Source: Lentisphaeria bacterium (GTDB lineage Bacteria; Verrucomicrobiota; Lentisphaeria; Oligosphaerales; Oligosphaeraceae). Taken from it: a stretch of 47,907 nt of DNA. The stretch is from NCBI GenBank assembly GCA_016288215.1, contig JAEEYQ010000043.1, positions 1 to 47,907 on the forward strand, given 5' to 3'. How positions within the stretch are numbered: the stretch's first letter is position 1; every line of letters begins with the position of its first letter. Under the pieces are notes generated by a model. It saw only the letters and a program-made list of their open reading frames with translations, made no database searches and had not been told where the DNA came from. This document shows positions 40,894 through 47,907 of this stretch, in pieces. Both the position numbers and the translations under genes were made by a program.

Positions 40894-42882
40894 ATGAAAC
40901 TCGCATTGCCCCTTATCGCCACCATCGCCCTTTCGGCCATCGTCCACGGCGCCGCCATTCAAGACCAGCTGCCGCAGCCCGTGACCCAATCGGATTTCCA
41001 TGGTTTCGTGAAACTGGACTTCAGGCTGAACAACGTCCCCTCCTGCATCGTCCTGCCCAAACAGCCGCGGGCAGGCAACCCATGGATTTGGCGCGCCCGC
41101 TTCTTTGGCCATGAACCGCAGACGGACATCGCCATGCTCAACGCGGGCTTCCACCTCGCCTACACGGAAGTGGGCAACCTCTATGGCAATCCAGATGCCG
41201 TCGCCCGCTGGAACGCCTTCCATGCCTTCCTGACGGAAAAACTCGGCTTCGATTCCAAACCCGTGCTGGAGGGCATGTCCCGCGGCGGCCTCATCATCTT
41301 CAACTGGGCCGCGGAGAACCCGGACAAGGTGTCCGCCATCTATGGCGACGCCCCTGTCTGCGACATCAAAAGCTGGCCTGGCGGCATGGGCAAGGGCAAC
41401 GGCGCTCCGGCGGACTTCACCAACTGCCTCGCCCGCTACGGCCTCACGAAGGACAACGTGAACGACTTCCACGGCAACCCTCTCGACAAAGCCGCCGCCC
41501 TCGGCAAAGCGGGCGTTCCCGTGCTCTGCGTCTGCGGCGACGTGGACCAGTCCGTCCCCTACGAGGAAAACGCCAAAATCTTCGCGGAGCGCTATAACGC
41601 CGTGGCGTCCAATCCTTTGCGCATCATCATCAAGCCGGAGTGCGGCCATCATCCCCACAGTCTGAGGGACGCTTCCCCCATCGCCAATTTCCTCAAGGCC
41701 CATGCCATCGGCGAAAACGACTTCATCAAGGCCCGCGGCGGCATCGGCAACGCCCTCTGCCAGTTCAAAAACCGCAAGCGCGCCACCGTCGCCTTCATTG
41801 GCGGCTCCATCACGGAAATGTCCACCAGCTACTCCCGCGTCATGGAGAACGAATTCCGCAAACTCTTCCCCGAAACGGACTTCCGCTTCATCAACGCCGG
41901 CATCAGCTCCACCTGCTCCGACACCGGCGCCTTCCGCCTCCAGCAGGATGTCCTCAGCCAGGCGGACGGCAAAGTGGATCTGCTTTTCGTGGAATTCGCC
42001 GTCAACGACAACCAGGACGGCCATCTATCGCCCAAACAGTCCCGTCAGGCCATGGAGGGAATCGTCCGCGCCGCCCGTCGTCATAACCCCTTGATTGACA
42101 TTGTCTTCCTGTATACCACCAACGAGTCCCATCTGGATACGTATGGCAAGGGCGTCGAGTCCATTCTGACCAAACGCCCCGCCTATGACAACACGAGAGG
42201 CCCCCTCGTCCATCCATCCGAAATCCTTGCCCATGAGGCAGTTGCGGACTACTATAAGCTGCCCTCCATCAACTTCGCGGCGGACGTGCAGCAGCGCATG
42301 CAGCATGGCGAGTTCGATTGGAACACCTTCGGCGGCGTCCACCCCGCCCCCTTCGGCGCCGCCATCTACGTGGACGACATCCGCTGCTTCGTCAGCCATG
42401 CGAAAGCCAACGACGCCCTTCTGGTCCGCGAACTGCCCGCCCCGCTGGAGACGGACTGCTTCCAGTTCGGCCGCATCGTGCCGCCCTCTCAGGCGCGGCT
42501 GGACGACCAATGGGCCATCACCGTCCCCGACTGGAACGCCATCGGCGGCGCCACTCGCCCCCAATACAACGCCATTCCCCTGCTCTGCGCCACCGCTCCC
42601 GGCGCCACCCTGCGGCTGGACTTCAGCGGCAGCGCCATCGGCGTCTACAGCGTCGCGGGACCGGACGCAGGCCGCATCCGCGTCACCATCGATCAGCGTG
42701 CGCCGCAGGAGTTTGACCTCTTCTACTCCTACAGCGCCACGCTCCATTATCCGCGAACCCAGATGTTCGCCACCGACCTGGACCCCAACGTCCCCCATTC
42801 CATGACGTTGGAGCTGCTTCCGGACAGGAATCCCGCCTCCAAGGGCACCGCCGCCCGCTTCGTCGGCTTCGCCTGCAACTAG
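40894..42882 (+). CDS. Secreted two-domain esterase: alpha/beta hydrolase fused to SGNH hydrolase
   Basis: The 662 residues start with a signal peptide (MKLALPLIATIALSAIVHGA). The first half is an alpha/beta hydrolase: nucleophile Ser129 in GMSRGG, an acid in CGDVDQSV (Asp216 or 218), and His252 or 253 in ECGHHPH. The second half is an SGNH/GDSL esterase: Ser305 in IGGSITE, Asn371 in AVND, and His483 in GGVHP. A C-terminal beta domain (from about 500) may bind carbohydrate. Such enzymes remove acetyl or feruloyl groups from polysaccharides. Both catalytic sets look intact. It probably aids the glycosidases of this region. Confidence 0.87.
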   Translation: MKLALPLIATIALSAIVHGAAIQDQLPQPVTQSDFHGFVKLDFRLNNVPSCIVLPKQPRAGNPWIWRARFFGHEPQTDIAMLNAGFHLAYTEVGNLYGNPDAVARWNAFHAFLTEKLGFDSKPVLEGMSRGGLIIFNWAAENPDKVSAIYGDAPVCDIKSWPGGMGKGNGAPADFTNCLARYGLTKDNVNDFHGNPLDKAAALGKAGVPVLCVCGDVDQSVPYEENAKIFAERYNAVASNPLRIIIKPECGHHPHSLRDASPIANFLKAHAIGENDFIKARGGIGNALCQFKNRKRATVAFIGGSITEMSTSYSRVMENEFRKLFPETDFRFINAGISSTCSDTGAFRLQQDVLSQADGKVDLLFVEFAVNDNQDGHLSPKQSRQAMEGIVRAARRHNPLIDIVFLYTTNESHLDTYGKGVESILTKRPAYDNTRGPLVHPSEILAHEAVADYYKLPSINFAADVQQRMQHGEFDWNTFGGVHPAPFGAAIYVDDIRCFVSHAKANDALLVRELPAPLETDCFQFGRIVPPSQARLDDQWAITVPDWNAIGGATRPQYNAIPLLCATAPGATLRLDFSGSAIGVYSVAGPDAGRIRVTIDQRAPQEFDLFYSYSATLHYPRTQMFATDLDPNVPHSMTLELLPDRNPASKGTAARFVGFACN

Positions 42883-42933
42883 CCGTCCCATCGTCACTGT
42901 CATTCAACCTCTTCAACAAAAGGAGAATCCATC

Positions 42934-43500
42934 ATGAAAAGAACCATCGCCCTGCTGCTTTTCGGCCTTGTCGCCGCCGCCGTCGCCGGCTCCCCCTCGT
43001 GGCGCACGGACTACAAGGACGCCATGACCTACGCCCAAAAGGACAACAAGGCCCTGCTCATCCTGTTCACGTCCGGCAACGATGCCTGTAACCAGTTGCA
43101 GCAGAATGTCTTCGCATCAAAGACCTTCATCTATTACGCCAACGAGAACCTGTCCCTCATGCAGGTGATCTGCCCCGAGCCGGGCAAGGCCACCGACGAC
43201 CTGCCCAAGCAGACCAAGACCCTCATGAAGAAGTTCAATGTCACCACCTGCCCCTTCATGGTCATCTTGGACTTCAAGGGCAACCTTCTGGGCACCCTCT
43301 CCGGCTACAGCGGCAAATCCGCCAGAGACGTCACGGAGTCCATCCGCGCCATCGCCCTGAAAGGGAAGAAAATCACCTCGAAGGACAAATACAACAAGAA
43401 GGAAGACGCGCAGGACCTGAAGAACGCGGGCAAAAACATGCCCAAGAAGAAGGACGCCAAGAAGAAGCCGGCCAAAAACAAGAAGAACGGCCAGAAATAG
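42934..43500 (+). CDS. Exported thioredoxin-fold protein without CXXC, lysine-rich tail
   Basis: This 188-residue protein has a signal peptide (MKRTIALLLFGLVAAAVA). The thioredoxin fold is visible from LLILFTSGNDAC and the cis-proline segment TTCPFMVILDFKGNLLG (Pro107). The active site keeps only one cysteine (Cys52), so classical dithiol exchange is not expected; Cys106 beside the cis-proline is unusual. The last ~50 residues are Lys/Asn-rich (KKKDAKKKPAKNKKNG) and probably bind a polyanion or the cell surface. AAGGAG lies before the start. Confidence 0.8.
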   Translation: MKRTIALLLFGLVAAAVAGSPSWRTDYKDAMTYAQKDNKALLILFTSGNDACNQLQQNVFASKTFIYYANENLSLMQVICPEPGKATDDLPKQTKTLMKKFNVTTCPFMVILDFKGNLLGTLSGYSGKSARDVTESIRAIALKGKKITSKDKYNKKEDAQDLKNAGKNMPKKKDAKKKPAKNKKNGQK

Positions 43501-43509
43501 GGTGTGGCG

Positions 43510-44619
43510 ATGTTGATGCGCGGCACGCCAATTGAGGAAGGGGGCCAGCTCGCCTACCTCCGCATGGAGGCGCTGGCGGACGATGGGGCCACCGTGATGA
43601 GCCATGGCACCCTTTCCTTCCGAAATTCCGTCTACGCAGGAAGTTACATTCGCACGATGTGCTGGCAGGGCATTCGGACGGATCCCCGCTTCCGCCGCAT
43701 GGGCTGTGTCCGCAAGATGATGGAGGAGTTTCTGCCGAGGGGCCGCGAGCTCGGCGCGTGCATGGCGCTGCTGCATCCCTTCTCCTACTCCTACTACCGC
43801 CGCTTCGGCTTCGAGCGCGTCAGTGACACGGTTCAGATCCGCTTCCCCATCAACGCGTTGGACTTTCTGCCCCGCTGTCGGGATCTGGTCCCGCTCAACG
43901 ACGACGACAATTCAGACGCCCTGCCGGAGCTCTTCAACGCCTTCTCCCTCAGCCGCAATCTCATGTTCCGCCGCTACGCCGCCATCGCCTTCCGGCGGAA
44001 GGACGCCCAAACGTACCTCTACATGGCGAACGGCCGGGCGGAAGGCTACATCACCTTTGAGCTGCACAGCCATTTCAACGGCTGCAGAGTGATCGGCGAA
44101 CTGCTCAACGTCCTCGAAATCGGCTTCCTCAACCGTGACGCCCTCCGCGCCCTGCTCGGCTTCCTGCGCATGTACGAAGGGGAATTCGAGACCGTCGCCT
44201 TCCATGACGTGGGCCCCGTCCCCGAAATCCCCATGCTCCTGCAGCACAACGCCCACACCCAATGCACCGTCGTTCCGGACATCATGGCGCGGGTTCTCGA
44301 CACGGAGGCCGTCCTGAAGGCAAACCGCTACCCCGAACAGCCGGGCGCCTTCACCATCGCCGTCGACGACTGGCTCGAAAACGTCCGCGGAGTCTATTAT
44401 ATAGAATATGGTAAGGGGAAATGCATGGTGGAACGCCGCGACTCCGCCGCCCCGGATCTCACCGTGCAGGCCCCCGCGCTGGCGCGGCTCCTCTATGGCT
44501 ATGCCCATGTGGACGCCGCCACCGCCCCCTATCTGGAAGGCCTCCAGCTTCACAACGCCGCGGACGACTTCTTCCGCGCCTTCCCCCACCGCGTCGGCGG
44601 CGTCTTCGAACATTTCTAG
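43510..44619 (+). CDS. Eis-type GNAT N-acetyltransferase
   Basis: From the ATG at MLMRGT, with AGGG before it, the protein has 369 residues; a GTG two codons upstream is possible. It shows the acetyl-CoA binding pattern RTDPRFRRMGCVRKMMEEFL, then LLHPFSYSYYRRFGFE typical of the Eis/SCP2-fused GNAT family, a second GNAT-like domain and a C-terminal SCP2-like domain (AFTIAVDDW onward). The first ~35 residues usual for this family are missing. It starts 9 bases after the preceding gene and is probably co-transcribed. Substrate is unknown. Confidence 0.83.
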   Translation: MLMRGTPIEEGGQLAYLRMEALADDGATVMSHGTLSFRNSVYAGSYIRTMCWQGIRTDPRFRRMGCVRKMMEEFLPRGRELGACMALLHPFSYSYYRRFGFERVSDTVQIRFPINALDFLPRCRDLVPLNDDDNSDALPELFNAFSLSRNLMFRRYAAIAFRRKDAQTYLYMANGRAEGYITFELHSHFNGCRVIGELLNVLEIGFLNRDALRALLGFLRMYEGEFETVAFHDVGPVPEIPMLLQHNAHTQCTVVPDIMARVLDTEAVLKANRYPEQPGAFTIAVDDWLENVRGVYYIEYGKGKCMVERRDSAAPDLTVQAPALARLLYGYAHVDAATAPYLEGLQLHNAADDFFRAFPHRVGGVFEHF

Positions 44620-44661
44620 CGGTCCACATCATAACAAAACACAAAGAAGGAAGAAAAACGA

Positions 44662-46515
44662 ATGAAATTGAATTCACTGATTAGCGTATTGCTGTGCAGC
44701 GGACTGGCGGCCCTTGCGGCGCCGCCGGTGCTATGGCAGTCGGAAGGCATCGTGCTCAACGATTTGGGCAAGCTGGCCGAGCCGAAGGAAAACCTCTGCA
44801 AAGGCCTTGACCGCTACAAATGGGACGTGGTGGACTATGAGACCACCCGCTACAACGGCAGCATGCTCTACACGCGCCGCGGCACCACGCCGAAGCCGGT
44901 CACCATCGATCCGAAGCTGGAGGGATGGTACCGCATCTACATCGCCACTCTCTCCAACGAAAACAACGGCGCGCGGCTCTGGATGCGCATCGACGGCGAG
45001 CCCGGCCCCACCATGTTCTCCCACGGCAACACCGCCGTCCGCTGGTCCGCCACGGAGATGGGCGAGGAGATCTTCATGAAATGCGCCGACCTGACCGGCC
45101 GCAAGCTCACCTTCGGCAAGCCCGCCGGAAAATGCGGCTCCCAGATCGGCATCATGTGGCTCCGCTTCGAGCCCATGACCGAAGCCGAAATCGCCGACTA
45201 CAAGGCCACCTTCACCGACCCCGCCACCAAACGCCTCCACGCCCACAGCGACATGGACTGGATCCACATCTACGGCCCTGACGCCACCATGGACGAATAC
45301 TGCAGCATCATCGACGCCTACGGCCGCTCCGACGTGGCCATGGCCACCATCGAGGTCTACACCACCCTCGGCGACAAGACCCAGCCCTACCTCATGTACA
45401 ACAACGGCGACAAGGACCTGCTGGAGTTCCGCTGGCCCAGCCAGCTGGCTCTTGACGCCAAACGCAAGGAGGTCTACAAGGAATATGTCCGCCGTGCGGA
45501 AGGCTATGGCATCAAGCTACTTGCGGGTCATCGCATGTCCTTGGCCAACTTCCTCATCCCCGCCGATGACATCTGCTGCTCCAACATCCCCTTCGTCACC
45601 AACAACCCGCAATGGTACTGCAAGGACCGCGACGGCGAGCCGCTGGCCGTCCTCTCCTACGCCTATCCGGAAGTCGGCGACTTCATGATCAACCAGTTCC
45701 TCCAGATGGCGGACATGGGCTTCCACGGCGCCACCCTGCTGCTCCACCGCGGCGTCGAAATCCTCTTTGAAGAGCCCGTCGTGGCCCGCTTCAAGGAGCG
45801 CTACCCCGACGTGGATCCCCTCACCCTCTCCCTCAACGACGAACGCCTCGCCGCCGTCCGCTGCGAATTCTTCACGGATTTCGTCCGCCGGCTCCGCAAG
45901 GCCTTCGACGCCTATAGCGAAAAGAACGGCCGCCCCCGCCTGGCCATCGTCCCCTACGTGGGCTTCGGTCTGGCGGACAACAAGCGGCTCGGCCTGGACG
46001 TGGAGACGTGGGTCAAGGAGAAGCTGGTGGACGGCGTCTGCGTCGCCTGCATGCGGGTCTTCGAGAACGAGGGCGCCTTCAAGAACGAGGACGGCACCCT
46101 GTCCGTGGAGAAGTACCATCAGCAGAAGAAGGCGGCGGACCGCAGCCCGCAATGCCGTGCCTTCGGCAACATGGCGGACGAAATGGCCAAATTCATCCCC
46201 GAATACGGCAAACTGGAGGCCGAAAGCGGCGTGAAATTCTACTATGACATCCAATGGGAAGGCTCCATTCCGCCGGAGGGCATCGTGGCCTACGTGCAGA
46301 AGCTGTACAACGCGGGTGCCCAGAATCTGTCCATGTGGGACTGCTTCGAGTTCCGCATCACCCACCGCGCCGAATGGCTGGTCACCTCCCGTCTGGGCCA
46401 CAAGGACCAGCTGGGTCTCTTCCCCACGAACAACGCCGGCTACCGCCGCCTCTTCCGCATGATTTCCTTAAATGGCGTCAAATACGATGGTTACCATCCC
46501 AGCTGGCGCGGCTGA
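44662..46515 (+). CDS. Secreted glycosidase-like protein of unassigned family
   Basis: This 617-residue protein has a signal peptide (MKLNSLISVLLCSGLAALAA). The first ~170 residues are a beta domain (WYRIYIATLSNENNGARLWM). The rest reads as a TIM barrel resembling uncharacterised GH10-like/GHL hydrolases, with HAHSDMDWIHIYGP, GHRMSLANFLIP, FHGATLLLHRGVE and YYDIQWEGSIPPEG at likely strand ends. Glu and Asp in the last two are candidate catalytic residues, but I cannot name the family. It is common in style to Lentisphaerae secreted carbohydrate enzymes. AAGGAAG precedes the start. Confidence 0.65.
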   Translation: MKLNSLISVLLCSGLAALAAPPVLWQSEGIVLNDLGKLAEPKENLCKGLDRYKWDVVDYETTRYNGSMLYTRRGTTPKPVTIDPKLEGWYRIYIATLSNENNGARLWMRIDGEPGPTMFSHGNTAVRWSATEMGEEIFMKCADLTGRKLTFGKPAGKCGSQIGIMWLRFEPMTEAEIADYKATFTDPATKRLHAHSDMDWIHIYGPDATMDEYCSIIDAYGRSDVAMATIEVYTTLGDKTQPYLMYNNGDKDLLEFRWPSQLALDAKRKEVYKEYVRRAEGYGIKLLAGHRMSLANFLIPADDICCSNIPFVTNNPQWYCKDRDGEPLAVLSYAYPEVGDFMINQFLQMADMGFHGATLLLHRGVEILFEEPVVARFKERYPDVDPLTLSLNDERLAAVRCEFFTDFVRRLRKAFDAYSEKNGRPRLAIVPYVGFGLADNKRLGLDVETWVKEKLVDGVCVACMRVFENEGAFKNEDGTLSVEKYHQQKKAADRSPQCRAFGNMADEMAKFIPEYGKLEAESGVKFYYDIQWEGSIPPEGIVAYVQKLYNAGAQNLSMWDCFEFRITHRAEWLVTSRLGHKDQLGLFPTNNAGYRRLFRMISLNGVKYDGYHPSWRG

Positions 46516-46533
46516 ATCCGTTCCCGCCTCGCC

Positions 46534-47907
46534 ATGATTGACGACTTCTTCCAAGAGGACGCTCCGGCTCCACAGGAGGGGGACGATGCCCTCGTCTCCC
46601 ATCCCGTGAAGCACACCCTTCGCGGCGACGTGAAGCGCATCGTCTACCAGAACGAGGCAGGCACCTATTCCGTCATCCGCATGACCAACGAGAAGGGGTG
46701 GGAGGTCACACTGGTGGGCGCCATGCCAGGCATCATGGAGGGGGAGCACGTTCAGGCCACCGGCCATTGGGAGCGGCACAAGGAACACGGCCGCCAGTTC
46801 CGCGTCACCTCCATCGAGCCGATTCTCCCCAGCACCAACGAAGGCATGGAGCGCTATCTCGCCTCCGGCGTCCTGCCCGGAATCGGCGACGTCTACGCGA
46901 AGCGCATCGTGGCCCATTTCGGCGAGAAGACCCTCGACATTTTGGACAACCATACGGAACGCCTCCGCGAAGTCCCTGGCATCGGCGCAAAACGGCTGGA
47001 GGAGATCCGCGAGTCATGGCAACAGAACAGCAGCCAGCGGACCACATTGGTCTTCCTCCAGGGGCTGGGCCTTTCCGTGGCCGCCTGCAGCCGCCTCATG
47101 GCCCTCTACGGCCCCGCCACCGCGGAAATCGTCCGCGTCAACCCCTATCGGCTGGCCGCCGAAGTGGACGGCATCGGCTTCCTGACCGCCGACCGCATCG
47201 CCAACCGCCTGGGGATTCCCGCCGACAGTCCTCTCCGCCTCTGCGCGGGCCTCGTCTACACGATGGAAGATCTGGCGCAGCAGGGCTCCACCTGCTGCCC
47301 CAAGGCCCCGCTGATGAGGGACGCCGTCCGTCTTTTGGAAATTGGAGAGGAGCAGGCCGAAAAGGGCTTGGAGACCGCCCTCGCCGAAGGGAAAATCGTC
47401 CGCGAAAGCATCGCCGCCTCCACCACGGAGGACGGCGAGCTCTTCTTCCTGCGGAAGCTTCATTTTGCGGAAAGTGCTCTGGCCAAGGCAATTGCGATTC
47501 TTCTCCGCAGTCCTTCCCGCCGCTTCTCCATGAATCCCGCCGCTCTAGGCCAGGGCTTCCGCCGCCTCAACGCCATGCAGCGGCAGGCCGTGGAGTACGC
47601 CTGCAACTACGGCTTCAGCATCCTGACCGGCGGCCCCGGCGTCGGCAAGACCACCGTGGTCAGCCAAATCGCGGCGGCCGCCGCCCAAAGCGGCAAGACC
47701 ATCTATCTGGCCGCCCCCACGGGCCGCGCCGCCAAACGCCTTTCGGAGGCCACGGGGCAGGAGGCCACCACCATCCACCGTCTGCTGAAATGGGACCCCA
47801 TGGCCCGCGCCTTCGTCTACGGCCCCGACCGCCATCTGCCCTGCGACGTGCTCGTGGTGGACGAGGCCTCCATGCTGGACACCCTGCTGGCCGCCAGCCT
47901 CTTCCAG
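46534..47907 (+). CDS. recD2: RecD2-type DNA helicase (RecD/TraA family), 3' end outside window
   Basis: The first 458 codons are present and open to the right edge. The N-terminal OB-like domain is followed by helix-hairpin-helix motifs (SGVLPGIGDVYAKRI, REVPGIGAKRLEEI, AEVDGIGFLTADRI) and the superfamily 1 helicase core, with Walker A GGPGVGKTT at residues 366-374, motif Ia APTGRAAKRL and motif II VVDEASML. This matches RecD2, a 5'-3' helicase of organisms without RecBC, which acts in repair and fork processing. The start is an ATG 18 bases after the preceding stop, without a clear ribosome site. Confidence 0.95.
   Translation, partial: MIDDFFQEDAPAPQEGDDALVSHPVKHTLRGDVKRIVYQNEAGTYSVIRMTNEKGWEVTLVGAMPGIMEGEHVQATGHWERHKEHGRQFRVTSIEPILPSTNEGMERYLASGVLPGIGDVYAKRIVAHFGEKTLDILDNHTERLREVPGIGAKRLEEIRESWQQNSSQRTTLVFLQGLGLSVAACSRLMALYGPATAEIVRVNPYRLAAEVDGIGFLTADRIANRLGIPADSPLRLCAGLVYTMEDLAQQGSTCCPKAPLMRDAVRLLEIGEEQAEKGLETALAEGKIVRESIAASTTEDGELFFLRKLHFAESALAKAIAILLRSPSRRFSMNPAALGQGFRRLNAMQRQAVEYACNYGFSILTGGPGVGKTTVVSQIAAAAAQSGKTIYLAAPTGRAAKRLSEATGQEATTIHRLLKWDPMARAFVYGPDRHLPCDVLVVDEASMLDTLLAASLFQ

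Overview
The window most likely comes from a Lentisphaerae (Victivallis-like) member of the PVC group. The evidence is a prepilin-type protein with an H-X9-DG motif near its end, an ECF sigma factor of the Rhodopirellula/Verrucomicrobium type, and several secreted or cytosolic enzymes for plant and mucin sugars. No rRNA or marker protein is present, so the taxonomy is inference.

Positions 1 to about 29,230 form a nearly uninterrupted minus-strand type III secretion (T3SS) locus. In transcription order it runs: sctT, sctU, an ECF sigma factor, a small partner gene, an LcrG-like candidate, a SycD/LcrH-type chaperone, two hydrophobic translocators (YopB-like SctE and YopD-like SctB), an alanine-heptad coiled-coil protein, three EspA-like paralogues, a CesT-type chaperone, secretin sctC, gatekeeper sctW, a SycN-type chaperone, sctX, sctY, sctV, sctD, a YscE-like protein, needle sctF, a YscG-like protein, sctI, sctJ, sctK, sctL, ATPase sctN, stalk sctO, and a very large repeat-filled gene in the sctP (needle-length ruler) position that runs off the left edge. 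The order W-SycN-X-Y-V followed by D-E-F-G-I-J-K-L-N-O-P is that of the Yersinia Ysc virA, virC and virB operons joined end to end. sctQ, sctR and sctS are absent and would be expected to the left of the window. One AIM24-like gene lies on the opposite strand inside the locus.

The strongest novelty is the sctP-position gene. It is open for at least 1,465 codons and carries roughly 65-70 copies of a decapeptide with consensus AQPVAPQxVT, then a proline-rich linker, then near-identical 34-residue tandem repeats at the window edge. If it is the ruler, the needle should be far longer than in Yersinia. The acidic tail of SctU (the switch partner of SctP) and the extra secreted coiled-coil and filament-like proteins may be part of the same specialised apparatus.

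From about 29,230 to 40,890 lie tRNA-His, a GH78 alpha-L-rhamnosidase coupled to a Gfo/Idh/MocA oxidoreductase, a sugar O-acetyltransferase, a GH127 beta-L-arabinofuranosidase, a secreted DUF4838 protein and a pseudopilin-like protein. Their intergenic regions are filled with 7-bp and 9-bp degenerate tandem repeats, inverted repeats and a multi-hairpin element. From 40,890 to the right edge lie an alpha/beta hydrolase-SGNH esterase fusion, a thioredoxin-fold protein, an Eis-type acetyltransferase, a secreted glycosidase-like protein and the first half of a RecD2 helicase.
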